From CAZFHA01 sp964518595 (GTDB taxonomy: Bacteria; Bacillota; Clostridia; Saccharofermentanales; Saccharofermentanaceae), in contig CAZFHA010000015.1 in NCBI GenBank assembly GCA_964518595.1, positions 1 through 64,000 of the forward strand: a DNA stretch of 64,000 bases, written 5' to 3'. Below the pieces are notes generated by a model. The model saw only the letters and a program-made list of their open reading frames with translations. It ran no database searches and was not told where the DNA came from. This document shows, in pieces, positions 34,901 through 43,428 of this stretch (position 1 is the stretch's first letter; every line of letters begins with the position of its first letter). The position numbers and the translations under genes are program-made.

Positions 34901-37900
34901 TTGTATTTCTTAAAAGAACGTATTGAGGTAATTATTAAACAATTATATGAATGTATCTATGTTGAGAGAACGAAGCTGCTAAGTCTTAGATTTTTGGAGG
35001 GGCGGTTCAATCGTGTCGAAGAGGTAAAAACTAAATCTATGCGTGAGTTTGGGGCGCAAGAATTTTGGGGCGGGCCGGAGTATCATGGTTGGTTTCGCGG
35101 AACTGGGGTCTGTAAGAGAAATGATCAGCAAAGAAAAACGGCAGTTCTTATTTCAACAGACACAGAGGGTTGGGATGTGAATAATCCACAATTTCTACTT
35201 TTTATCAATGGCCAATTACGCCAGGGTATAGATGTAAATCATCAAGAAGCTTACGTGATGGAAGAACTTGTTGAGGGTGAAAGTTTTCAGATTGATCTTA
35301 AAGCTTACAGTGGTTTTTGGGGAAAACGCTGCCCGATTCAAATTGAAGTCGTTGAAGTGGATCAATTGACCCGGAAATTATATCTGGATTTGCTTTTGGC
35401 TTATCAAGCGGCAGTGTTGGAAGATGTTGAGAATAAAAAACGAATTGATACATTAAATTTCCTTAATGAGGCGGTAAATCTGTTAGATTTACGAAATCCG
35501 CATAATGACTCTTATGGGGCAGGCATAGAAAATGCCTGCCAATATGTTGAGGAAAATCTCTATTGCTTTCAGGCGGAATGCTCTTGCCCAACGGTGTCCT
35601 GTATCGGACATACGCATATTGATGTTGCCTGGTTGTGGCGCTTGGATCAAACCAGAGATAAAGTGGTAAGAAGCTTTTCAACTGTGCTGCGCCTGATGGA
35701 AGAATATCCGGAGTATCAGTTTATGTCTAGTCAACCCCAGCTTTATTCCTTCTTAAAAGTCGATTACCCTGAGGTCTATCAAGAGGTTTGCCAAAGAGTA
35801 CGTGAGGGGAGATGGGAGCCGGAGGGCAGTATGTGGGTAGAAGCTGATTGCAATTTACCTAGTGGAGAATCACTGGTTCGACAAATTCTGTTTGGTAAGA
35901 AGTTCTTTAAAGAAGAGTTTGGGAAAGACAACCGGATATTATGGCTGCCGGATGTATTTGGTTATTCGGCGGCGCTGCCCCAAATCATGAAAAAATCGGG
36001 TATAGATTATTTTATGACGACGAAAATTAGTTGGAATCAGTACAATCAAGTGCCTTATGATACCTTCATGTGGCGAGGCATTGACGGCAGTGAAGTACTT
36101 GCTCATTTCATTACCACTCCTCATCTGTCAAGAGATGGATTTACTACCGAGTATAATGGTGATACAAATCCATTTAGTATAAAGGGAGCCTGGACAAGAT
36201 ATCAGCAAAAAAACATCAATGCCGATGTCTTAGTCGGTTATGGATTTGGTGATGGCGGCGGCGGAACAACGCCTTTAATGATCGAGAACATTCGCCGATT
36301 ACATCAGGGGCTAGTTGATTGTCCTAAGGCAGAACAGTGTTTGGCAGGAGAGTATTTTCAAAAACTTGAGAATACTGTCAAAGGTAACCGCTTTTTACCG
36401 CATTGGAATGGCGAACTCTATTTTGAACTTCACCGCGGTAGTTTGACTTCGGTAGGTAAGAATAAAAGGAATAATAGAAAAGGTGAAGTTTTACTTCATG
36501 AGCTGGAATTGTTGGGGGGGCTGGCTCTTTGTCAAGGAGGCGACTACCCGAAAAACCAGGTGGATGCCTATTGGCAGACCCTTCTTCTAAACCAGTTTCA
36601 CGATATTATTCCCGGTACGGCTATTGAAGGAGTATATCAAGATTCTGACGAACAATACAGTAAGCTGTTCTCATCAGGAGAAACCCTCAAAACCTGCCTC
36701 CTTGGCAAACTGGCTCAGTCAGTAGGCCTACATAAAGCCGGGGTTTTTGTGTGGAATAGTTTGTCCTTTGTGCGGACAGAGATGGCTTCTTTCCCTGTCA
36801 AGGATGATAGTCCCAATCTCTGTGTGCGAAATGAAGTTGGACAGGTGGCTCCATGCCAGATTATGGAGGGTAAAGCCTATTTTATTGCCAAAGATATTCC
36901 GTCTATGGGATATGCCACCTATACCTGTGAACCCTCTCTAGAAAAGGACACTGAATCGAGTCTACGGATATCTGAACATGGGTTTGAAAATGCGGTTTTT
37001 ATTGCTGAGCTAGATCAGGCAGGGGCTTTATCCCGCCTTTATGATAAAAGAGCTCAGCGTGAAGTTCTTCAGTCTGGGGGCAAAGGGAATCGTCTGTTTG
37101 CCTATGAAGATAAGCCTATGCGCTGGGATAATTGGGATGTGGATATTTTCCATCTGGAAAAGGGGTGGGAAGTCAACGAGCAGGTTCAGATACGCGTGGC
37201 TGAGGTCGGGCCAGTCTTTGCCTGTCTCTGTGTAGACAAAATTTTTAATCAATCTACGATTCACCAGAAAATATGGATATATCAAGATATCCCCAGAATT
37301 GATTTTGAAACATGGGTTGATTGGAAAGAGAACCAGATTTTATTAAAGACAGAGTTTGATTTGAATCTGCATTTCAGTAAAGCCAGCTTTGATATTCAAT
37401 TTGGCAATATCGAACGTTCTTCTCACAACAATACCAGTTGGGATGTGGCTCAGTTTGAAGTCTGTGGACACAAGTGGGCTGACGTTTCGGAGGAAGGCTA
37501 TGGCGTGAGCCTGTTGAATGATTGTAAATATGGGCACCGGATCAAAGAGGGCCAAATGCAATTATCGCTGATAAAAAGCGGCAACTATCCCAATAAATCG
37601 GCTGACCGTGAGAAACACTACTTTACGTATTCTCTTTTCCCCCATTTGGAGACCTGGCGGGCGGCCAATACGGCGGAACAGGCTCACTCACTTAATTACC
37701 CCCTATCTGTGGTTAAACTGGAAAACGCCTCTGGCGGTGATCCGGCTTCTGCCTCATTCTTCTCGCTGAACTGTAAAAATGTTATGCTGGATACGGTAAA
37801 ACCGGCTGAAAATGGAAAAGGTTTGGTGCTACGGTTTTATGAATACCACAATCGGACGACTCGGGTTTGCGTTACTTACCGTCTGGGTAAATGCCAGCTG

Positions 37901-38026
37901 ACCGCTTGTGACTTGCTGGAAAATCAACTGGAAGAACCCAGAGAGGTAGAGGGACATTTTGATTTTGAAATCAAGCCCTATGAGATTAAGACTTTCTATC
38001 TTGAGTGTCTGTCAGCGGTTTACTAA
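34901..38026 (+). CDS. GH38 alpha-mannosidase (second copy, Man2C1-like)
   Basis: A protein of 1041 aa, the length of the cytosolic Man2C1-like GH38 group, with an N-terminal accessory beta domain (about 1-190). The zinc site has His237, His239 and Asp241 in GHTHIDVAWLW; the nucleophile is Asp351 in LPDVFGYS; the FHDIIPGTA segment carries the last zinc ligand. The start is a TTG at 34901 with AAGGAGG about 9 nt upstream; the frame is open for another 23 codons inside the GH78 remnant but without a ribosome site. Its stop overlaps that of the convergent URO-D-like gene by 15 bp. Confidence 0.9.
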   Translation: MYFLKERIEVIIKQLYECIYVERTKLLSLRFLEGRFNRVEEVKTKSMREFGAQEFWGGPEYHGWFRGTGVCKRNDQQRKTAVLISTDTEGWDVNNPQFLLFINGQLRQGIDVNHQEAYVMEELVEGESFQIDLKAYSGFWGKRCPIQIEVVEVDQLTRKLYLDLLLAYQAAVLEDVENKKRIDTLNFLNEAVNLLDLRNPHNDSYGAGIENACQYVEENLYCFQAECSCPTVSCIGHTHIDVAWLWRLDQTRDKVVRSFSTVLRLMEEYPEYQFMSSQPQLYSFLKVDYPEVYQEVCQRVREGRWEPEGSMWVEADCNLPSGESLVRQILFGKKFFKEEFGKDNRILWLPDVFGYSAALPQIMKKSGIDYFMTTKISWNQYNQVPYDTFMWRGIDGSEVLAHFITTPHLSRDGFTTEYNGDTNPFSIKGAWTRYQQKNINADVLVGYGFGDGGGGTTPLMIENIRRLHQGLVDCPKAEQCLAGEYFQKLENTVKGNRFLPHWNGELYFELHRGSLTSVGKNKRNNRKGEVLLHELELLGGLALCQGGDYPKNQVDAYWQTLLLNQFHDIIPGTAIEGVYQDSDEQYSKLFSSGETLKTCLLGKLAQSVGLHKAGVFVWNSLSFVRTEMASFPVKDDSPNLCVRNEVGQVAPCQIMEGKAYFIAKDIPSMGYATYTCEPSLEKDTESSLRISEHGFENAVFIAELDQAGALSRLYDKRAQREVLQSGGKGNRLFAYEDKPMRWDNWDVDIFHLEKGWEVNEQVQIRVAEVGPVFACLCVDKIFNQSTIHQKIWIYQDIPRIDFETWVDWKENQILLKTEFDLNLHFSKASFDIQFGNIERSSHNNTSWDVAQFEVCGHKWADVSEEGYGVSLLNDCKYGHRIKEGQMQLSLIKSGNYPNKSADREKHYFTYSLFPHLETWRAANTAEQAHSLNYPLSVVKLENASGGDPASASFFSLNCKNVMLDTVKPAENGKGLVLRFYEYHNRTTRVCVTYRLGKCQLTACDLLENQLEEPREVEGHFDFEIKPYEIKTFYLECLSAVY

Positions 38027-39250
38027 TTCCATCGCCATTTTTTCCCATTGAAATAGGCGCTCTGGCTGGTAGTGTAGGGTTGAAATATCTTTTAAGATGA
38101 ATTCCAGATTAACCTGCTGTGCCTTTGCCGCAGTTAGTGTTTGGCTGAAATCGGCTTTGGCGGCGGCAAAATCAAAAGATTCGAAGGCCAGTAAGGACGG
38201 GTTTGGTTTGCTTGACATGACAACGGATTTGCCAATTTTTTCGGCAAACACATTCCTATCGCTCCAGGGACTGCAGGATATTTTTCGAATATTAGGAATC
38301 TTTAGGATGTACTCTAGCCGATCATCTAATCTCTCGCAGCAGCCATAATAGATTCCGCCAAATAGAGGTGCCACCTTTTTAAAATAATCTAACTCAAACT
38401 CTTGGCTGACTTCCGGAGCCACGGAAGAGAATAGCTGCGCCAATCCAAAAGCCCAACAATGGTTGGCGGTTGAACCCTTTCCGGCTCCGGGCTCGGGCAA
38501 AAATTCATCTGTATAGATATGACTGCAATGGCAGAGCGAAGACTGGTCATCGTGAAGCTTTAGTTCGTCGGCTTTTTGAATTCCATAAGTCAATGAGGCA
38601 TACATGCGGTTCACCAAATCATGAATGAATTCAGGGCGGTCGATAATGTCGTAGTAAATATCTTCAAGACCCATATACATACTTAATGAGTCCCAAATGC
38701 CCAGATGGAATTGCATTCCGGCTAAGTAAACCGGAAGAATATGCCCGAAAGTTGACTTAGCGATTTCAAGATAGGCCAGTGAAGTCTTTTCATCGTAGGT
38801 AATTTCAGGGTTTTTAATTTTCTCGGCATCTTCGGGTTCCTGAAATTGGTTGTGGAAGTGCTGTGAAACAATATTGCTATTTTCATCAAGGTGTAATTTG
38901 TCAGAGTTACTGCACAGGCCATATCCGGTACTGTTAATTAATTTAGGAATTCGGATAAAAGGTTCGACTACCATATCCGCCGGCATGTGCTCCCACTTGT
39001 AAATGGTTTGGCGAAGGTTTTGTTCCAGCCTACGAAAATATGGCTCCTGAATGGTTAATGTCAGCTCGTCATTGAGGTTCATTTCGTGCCAGGGAATTTG
39101 GTCAATAAGTACCATGGGTCGTATCATCTCACCTCGATTAAGTGCCTTCCACAGCTGGATTTTTTCTTTTTGGATGGAAAGGGAGGCAATTTCTCCGTAT
39201 CGAGTGACCAATCGGCATAAGGTCTCTTTTTCCTGAGGCAATAAATTCAT
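38012..39250 (-). CDS. Uroporphyrinogen-decarboxylase-like protein
   Basis: A protein of 412 aa resembling the URO-D/methyltransferase TIM-barrel superfamily rather than true HemE. Segments include LAGMQFHLGIWDSLSMYMGLE, the cysteine/histidine-rich LCHCSHIYTDEF, and GGIYYGCCERLDDRLEYI. The Cys/His content recalls zinc-thiolate corrinoid methyltransferases (MtaA/CmuA relatives) of the same superfamily. Such proteins occur repeatedly beside glycoside hydrolases in gut Firmicutes, with no known role that I can name. ATG 39250 has GGAG at 6-nt spacing; the frame extends 19 codons upstream without a better site. It is divergent from the AraC gene. Confidence 0.7.
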   Translation of the reverse strand: MNLLPQEKETLCRLVTRYGEIASLSIQKEKIQLWKALNRGEMIRPMVLIDQIPWHEMNLNDELTLTIQEPYFRRLEQNLRQTIYKWEHMPADMVVEPFIRIPKLINSTGYGLCSNSDKLHLDENSNIVSQHFHNQFQEPEDAEKIKNPEITYDEKTSLAYLEIAKSTFGHILPVYLAGMQFHLGIWDSLSMYMGLEDIYYDIIDRPEFIHDLVNRMYASLTYGIQKADELKLHDDQSSLCHCSHIYTDEFLPEPGAGKGSTANHCWAFGLAQLFSSVAPEVSQEFELDYFKKVAPLFGGIYYGCCERLDDRLEYILKIPNIRKISCSPWSDRNVFAEKIGKSVVMSSKPNPSLLAFESFDFAAAKADFSQTLTAAKAQQVNLEFILKDISTLHYQPERLFQWEKMAMELVNR

Positions 39251-39388
39251 AGTAATCTCCATTCCGCCATTAATACTGTGGCACAAATCCTTAGAAAGGT
39301 AAGGCAAGGCGTTAATCTATTCATACCGCTACCTTGGCAATGTAATACTTCTATAGTAATCTGAGAAAAAAAAGAAAAAAGGGCAAAT

Positions 39389-40150
39389 ATGCAGATGAAG
39401 GGAACAAATATGCATATCATTAATTCAGGGCATACACGGGTTGACCCAAGATGGCAAGTGACAGAAAACGCTGCCGCCGGCTTTTGCCGCCTTTATTCCT
39501 GTAACGATGGCAGGGCTTATTATTCGTCCGGTAAGGAAAAAATAGCGGTTGAGGCCGGGAACATTTATCTGTTTCCTACCACAGTTCCTTACGCTTTAAG
39601 ACGGGATGAAGTAAGTCCCTTAGAGTGTACTTGGGTTCATTTGGATTTTTCGCCCTGGAGAAATGCCCAAACGCTTGTTATTCCGCAAGAAAGCAGTCAA
39701 TTTCTGGTGTATTGGATTGAGGCCGTGCGCAGTGCTATGGAAGAAAAAGAATCCTCAACAATTGTTGAACAATTGGGTGATACATTTCATTCATATTGTA
39801 TGGATCATCATCTGCTTAGGGGGATTGTGCCGCGCTTTGAGAATGTCTTACGCTATATAACCGAAAACTACTGCCAGGAAATAAACATTCATGAATTAAG
39901 TCATCTCGTCTCCTATAGCCCGCAATATTTTATCCAGACCTTTCGAGAAGATTATGGACAGACTCCTTATCAGTATATTATCTCTTTACGGATGAGAAAA
40001 GCAGTTCAGCTTCTCCAGCAAGGTTTAGCCGTTGAGAGCATTGCAGGCCAGGTTGGTTATCCGGATGATCGGTCATTTCGCCGCAGGTTCAGAGGGTATT
40101 ATGGTGTGAGTCCTTCGAACTATATTAAGAACTATCAGGCAATTCCTTAG
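39389..40150 (+). CDS. AraC-family transcriptional regulator
   Basis: A protein of 253 aa with an N-terminal cupin sensor (about 20-100, with AVEAGNIYLFPTTVPYALRR) and a C-terminal double HTH (about 155-250, with INIHELSHLVSYSPQYFIQT, then IAGQVGYPDDRSFRRRFRGYYG). It probably activates the URO-D-like gene on the other side of the shared promoter region, or the main operon. ATG 39389 has AAAAGGG 5 nt upstream; ATG 39410 is an equally possible start. Confidence 0.88.
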   Translation: MQMKGTNMHIINSGHTRVDPRWQVTENAAAGFCRLYSCNDGRAYYSSGKEKIAVEAGNIYLFPTTVPYALRRDEVSPLECTWVHLDFSPWRNAQTLVIPQESSQFLVYWIEAVRSAMEEKESSTIVEQLGDTFHSYCMDHHLLRGIVPRFENVLRYITENYCQEINIHELSHLVSYSPQYFIQTFREDYGQTPYQYIISLRMRKAVQLLQQGLAVESIAGQVGYPDDRSFRRRFRGYYGVSPSNYIKNYQAIP

Positions 40151-40217
40151 ATTTGACATTATGACTAAAGTGGATAATGTCATAAAGTCAGAATTAAATA
40201 ATTTTTCTGAATTATAG

Positions 40218-40246
40218 TTGACAAATACTGGGGTTGCCTATATAAT
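40218..40246 (+). promoter_or_regulatory. Promoter of long non-coding RNA, copy 2
   Basis: TTGACA (40218-40223), exactly 17 nt, TATAAT (40241-40246): a perfect sigma-A consensus. The next purine start falls at the RNA's closing helix (40254). Such a promoter predicts abundant transcription. Confidence 0.92.
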
Positions 40247-40253
40247 GAAAACA

Positions 40254-40679
40254 AGCTCCAAGGAATACTTAAGAAATCGAATTCCCCAAGAGTGTACCGC
40301 CACATTGATGAGATGTGGAAGCGAATGTAACTGATGGCTAGTGATAGTACAAGTTGCGGATTATGCGAATGAATCTTGATTTGATGGAAGAGATGAGGTT
40401 TAAGAACAGAGTAGGTTCGAACCCCGATAAGAGAGAAAGGTTAGGAGAAATCTTGCCAAGTATGTCGAAAGGAAGGGTAAGAACACAGTTTTTACAGAGT
40501 AATCCTTATATGGAAGTTGATGGCTAGAGGTTCTCCTATAGCAAGAAAGTTACCAAAGGAAGAAACAGTAAATGCGAGGTTCGAATCCATAGAACTCCGG
40601 AAGAGAAGATTAATAGCAAGATTCACAGTTTTGCAAAAGGGTATACTTAGGAATGAGATCATGACGGTTCGTTGGAGCT
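40254..40679 (+). ncRNA. Long structured non-coding RNA, copy 2 (family not recognised)
   Basis: About 426 nt closed by AGCTCCA (40254-40260) with TGGAGCT (40673-40679), followed by an intrinsic terminator, so promoter, RNA and terminator form a complete stand-alone gene. Helices shared with copy 1 include GGAAT/ATTCC (40262-40285) and an 8-bp hairpin GUAAGAAC-ACA-GUUUUUAC (40477-40495), whose base pairs differ from copy 1 yet remain paired. CCACAT/ATGTGG (near 40293-40311) matches a differently sequenced hairpin in copy 1. TGATGGCTAG occurs twice (40332, 40518) and GGTTCG three times (40414, 40578, 40666). No ribosome site or conserved ORF is present. The role is unknown. Confidence 0.8.
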
Positions 40680-40690
40680 TTAAAAATATA

Positions 40691-40716
40691 AGCCGGGTTT
40701 ATCCCGGCTTTTTCTT
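40691..40716 (+). terminator. Rho-independent terminator of ncRNA copy 2
   Basis: AGCCGGG-TTTAT-CCCGGCT followed by TTTTCTTTTT, 11 nt after the closing helix. The remaining bases to the dipeptidase start (40767) hold nothing else that I can identify. Confidence 0.92.
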
Positions 40717-40766
40717 TTTAAGTTTAGAATAGGTAAAAATAAAGAGATAAGTGAGGCAAAGTAAGA

Positions 40767-42119
40767 ATGACAGCAAAGCATGAAACCCATGGGCAAGAGA
40801 AAGGCCCTTTGCTATTGGATCCTGAATTCATTACTGCCTTATCATCCTTAATGGAAATACCGACAGTTATTAGCCCAGCAGAATCAGCGATGCCTTTTGG
40901 CAAGGCAATTCATACGGGGATGATGCAGTTTTTGCAAATAGCTGAGGCTTGGGGTTTCCGAACCTTTATGGCGCCGGAGGGCTACTACTGCTATTGCGAG
41001 GCTGGAGAGGGCGCTTCCTTGTTTGCTGTTTTAGGTCACATTGATGTGGTGCCGGAAGGTGATCTCAGTCAGTGGGAAGTAGCTCCTTATAGGCTTACTC
41101 TTAAGGATGGATTTCTTTATGGTCGAGGAATACTTGATGACAAGGGGCCACTACTTGCGGCTCTTTTCTCCTTTTATAAACTCTTACAGGAGGGTTTTAA
41201 ACCGAATCAGCGTGTTCGTTTTATTCTCGGCGGTGATGAGGAGAACCATTGGCGCTGCGTTTCGGCTTATAAGGCGAAGGAAGAGATTCCACAGATGGGG
41301 TTCACTCCGGATGCCTCTTTTCCCGTGATTTATGGAGAAAAGGGCATTCTCGAATATCGATTAGTGGCCAAGCTTCAGCTTGACTATCTCTTTTCCGGCG
41401 GAGAGGCCATCAACGCTGTACCTGCTTTTGCAATAACGGGCTTTACCCAAGAATTAGCTGAGGTCTGTTTGGCGGAAGGAATTTCTTTCCGAGAAGAAGA
41501 GGGGAAACTAATTATTCTTGGTAAAAGTGTCCATGCTATGAGAGCAGAGGAAGGCGATAATGCTATTCTAAAGCTGGCGGCTCTACTTAAGAATCAGGGG
41601 CATGCACACCCTATTATTGATTTTTTGCTGGATTGTTGTGACAGCCCTTACGGAGAAGGCTTAGTAGGAGCTTTAGTGGGCGAAATCGGCGATAAGCCAC
41701 GGATAAATCCTGGCAAAGTCAGTTTTTCCTCAAATCTGCAATATATGGATCTAGATATACGAATTCCTATTAGCATTGACATAGATGCTGTAGAGGCGAG
41801 GCTAAGAAGTTGCTTTGAGGCCTATGGATTAGAGGCTACACTACTGGATAAGTTACCGGCAATTAATCTAAGCTGCCAATCAAGAATTATTCAGGCTCTT
41901 ACAGCAGCCTACGTGGATGTAACCGGAAATAAAGAGGATGTGCCCCGCACCAGTGGTGGAGCTACTTATGCTAGAGCCTTTCCTAATATGGTTGCTTTTG
42001 GGGCGGCTTTTCCCCAGACTGCGTCTACCGAACATCAGCCCAATGAAAGATTTGCGGTAACGGAGCTGGCTATGGCTATAAAGATTTACCGCAGAGCCTA
42101 TGAACTGCTTTTAACGTAA
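40767..42119 (+). CDS. M20-family metallo-dipeptidase (PepV/Sapep type)
   Basis: A cytoplasmic dipeptidase of 450 aa of the PepV/Sapep group, using two metal ions. Metal ligands are seen in VLGHIDVVPEG (His), GRGILDDKGP (Asp), ILGGDEENHW (Glu pair), GFTPDASFPV (Asp) and near the C-terminus TASTEHQPNERF (His). The lid domain lies between about 185 and 340. It frees amino acids from dipeptides. It follows ncRNA copy 2 by about 50 nt but lies beyond that RNA's terminator. Confidence 0.9.
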   Translation: MTAKHETHGQEKGPLLLDPEFITALSSLMEIPTVISPAESAMPFGKAIHTGMMQFLQIAEAWGFRTFMAPEGYYCYCEAGEGASLFAVLGHIDVVPEGDLSQWEVAPYRLTLKDGFLYGRGILDDKGPLLAALFSFYKLLQEGFKPNQRVRFILGGDEENHWRCVSAYKAKEEIPQMGFTPDASFPVIYGEKGILEYRLVAKLQLDYLFSGGEAINAVPAFAITGFTQELAEVCLAEGISFREEEGKLIILGKSVHAMRAEEGDNAILKLAALLKNQGHAHPIIDFLLDCCDSPYGEGLVGALVGEIGDKPRINPGKVSFSSNLQYMDLDIRIPISIDIDAVEARLRSCFEAYGLEATLLDKLPAINLSCQSRIIQALTAAYVDVTGNKEDVPRTSGGATYARAFPNMVAFGAAFPQTASTEHQPNERFAVTELAMAIKIYRRAYELLLT

Positions 42120-42179
42120 CCGGAATAAGGCGATTTAGGGTAGAAGTTCCAATCATTGTATTTTGTTTTAGCTAAAACA

Positions 42180-42213
42180 AAAGCTCTCTCCAACTTGTAT
42201 CGGAGAGAGCTTT
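42180..42213. terminator. Bidirectional terminator between dipeptidase and membrane-protein genes
   Basis: A stem of about 12 bp, AAAGCTCTCTCC with GGAGAGAGCTTT, with A- and T-rich flanks on both sides, in the gap between two convergent genes. It directly follows a perfect 22-bp palindrome at 42161-42182. Confidence 0.85.
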
Positions 42214-42243
42214 CGCTTTGGAATTTATAATGAAATAGGTTAG

Positions 42244-43428
42244 CTAAATTCGACTGGAGAAGTAGCTAATAAGCAGGCTAGTGGCAATAACAGAAGTAAT
42301 GGTTACGGTGGAAAAGCCTGCAATAATCATCTTCGGCAGAATCTTGCTTTCAATGACTTTGACTTCCTCTTCCGACTCACCTACACTCTTGGCCGCTTCC
42401 TGACTAAGTATCATCGTTCCGGGGAAGCCATACAAGGCAGTTAAGCCAATGGCGATGGACATAGGGATACTGTAACCAAGAATTTTGCCCATAATGCTGG
42501 AAAAAATAATATTACCGGAAACACCAAGCACAAATGCAGCCACAAGGGGTTGGAGCAAGTTTAGCAAATCCTCGGTGGTCATGGTGGCCAGAGGGGCGTA
42601 GATAATAACCATGATTCCTAACATCATTAGACCATAAGCATCAATTCCGTTAAGAACACCCTTTTTGAATAAACCCAGTGAGCGCAACAGAACACCAGCT
42701 AACATACAAACGATAAACATGTTCAATGCCCCGTTGGTGAACTCTTGAATGTAATAGGAAATGATGGCGACTACACCGACCACAAAAAGTGTACCTGGAG
42801 TGGTGCTAAAAACACCGGATAGAGGAGGCAACCAGCTTTTCTTTTCCGTTTCTGTCTCTGAAGCATCTAAGCTGATTTCGCCTCTTTGATATTGAACATG
42901 TAAGGATTTAGCCTCGCGTTTTAGAATAATGGAAGATAGAGGGAAACCTACCAGACCTTGAAAGGCTGTAACCAAAACAGGAAGTACAAGCACACTATTG
43001 GAAAGTCCCAGATCTCTTGCGGCTTCCTGAACAATAACTACACTTACAGTAGCCCCGGTAATAGCACCGATGGAAGCGATCATATAGGCGATGCCATCAA
43101 AGAAAAATTGTCCCAAAGTAAGGATAAGTACAATTACACCGACTACGGCAGTTACGCCAACTACAACGGTTTTCCATTGCGTTTTTAGCTCCTTCGGTGT
43201 AATAAGAGTACCAATATGAACTAAAACTAAGCCCAATACGGCACGTCCTAAATCAAGAACAGAAGAAGAGTCTAGTAGATCTGAAGGAAAAAGCCCACTT
43301 TTAAAACCAATGAGAAAAATAATTGCTGCCATAAACAGTGAAGAAACGATGGACTTCGTTTTTTTGGCAACAAATTCGCTGAATGTCCAAATCAGCATTA
43401 CCACTGTAAAAGCTACAAAGTTGATCAT
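42244..43428 (-). CDS. Polytopic membrane transporter-like protein, family uncertain
   Basis: A protein of 394 aa with about 10-11 membrane helices in two halves separated by a charged cytoplasmic loop (about residues 180-205). Gly/Ser-rich re-entrant-like segments (GAITGATVSVVIVQEA, LGVSGNIIFSS) and the two-fold layout recall sodium:glutamate (GltS) or related secondary carriers, but I cannot assign the family or substrate. The gene is monocistronic, convergent with the dipeptidase gene, and has a TATAAT-like box near 43530 on its strand. Confidence 0.6.
   Translation of the reverse strand: MINFVAFTVVMLIWTFSEFVAKKTKSIVSSLFMAAIIFLIGFKSGLFPSDLLDSSSVLDLGRAVLGLVLVHIGTLITPKELKTQWKTVVVGVTAVVGVIVLILTLGQFFFDGIAYMIASIGAITGATVSVVIVQEAARDLGLSNSVLVLPVLVTAFQGLVGFPLSSIILKREAKSLHVQYQRGEISLDASETETEKKSWLPPLSGVFSTTPGTLFVVGVVAIISYYIQEFTNGALNMFIVCMLAGVLLRSLGLFKKGVLNGIDAYGLMMLGIMVIIYAPLATMTTEDLLNLLQPLVAAFVLGVSGNIIFSSIMGKILGYSIPMSIAIGLTALYGFPGTMILSQEAAKSVGESEEEVKVIESKILPKMIIAGFSTVTITSVIATSLLISYFSSRI

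Noticed and set aside
40578..40588. tRNA gene suggested by the T-arm-like GGTTCGAATCC
   Set aside because: No matching acceptor stem, D-arm or anticodon arm surrounds it; the motif repeats inside ncRNA copy 2.
40517..40732. 71-codon ORF across the end of ncRNA copy 2
   Set aside because: It has no ribosome binding site, a very basic composition, and runs through the closing helix and terminator of the RNA.
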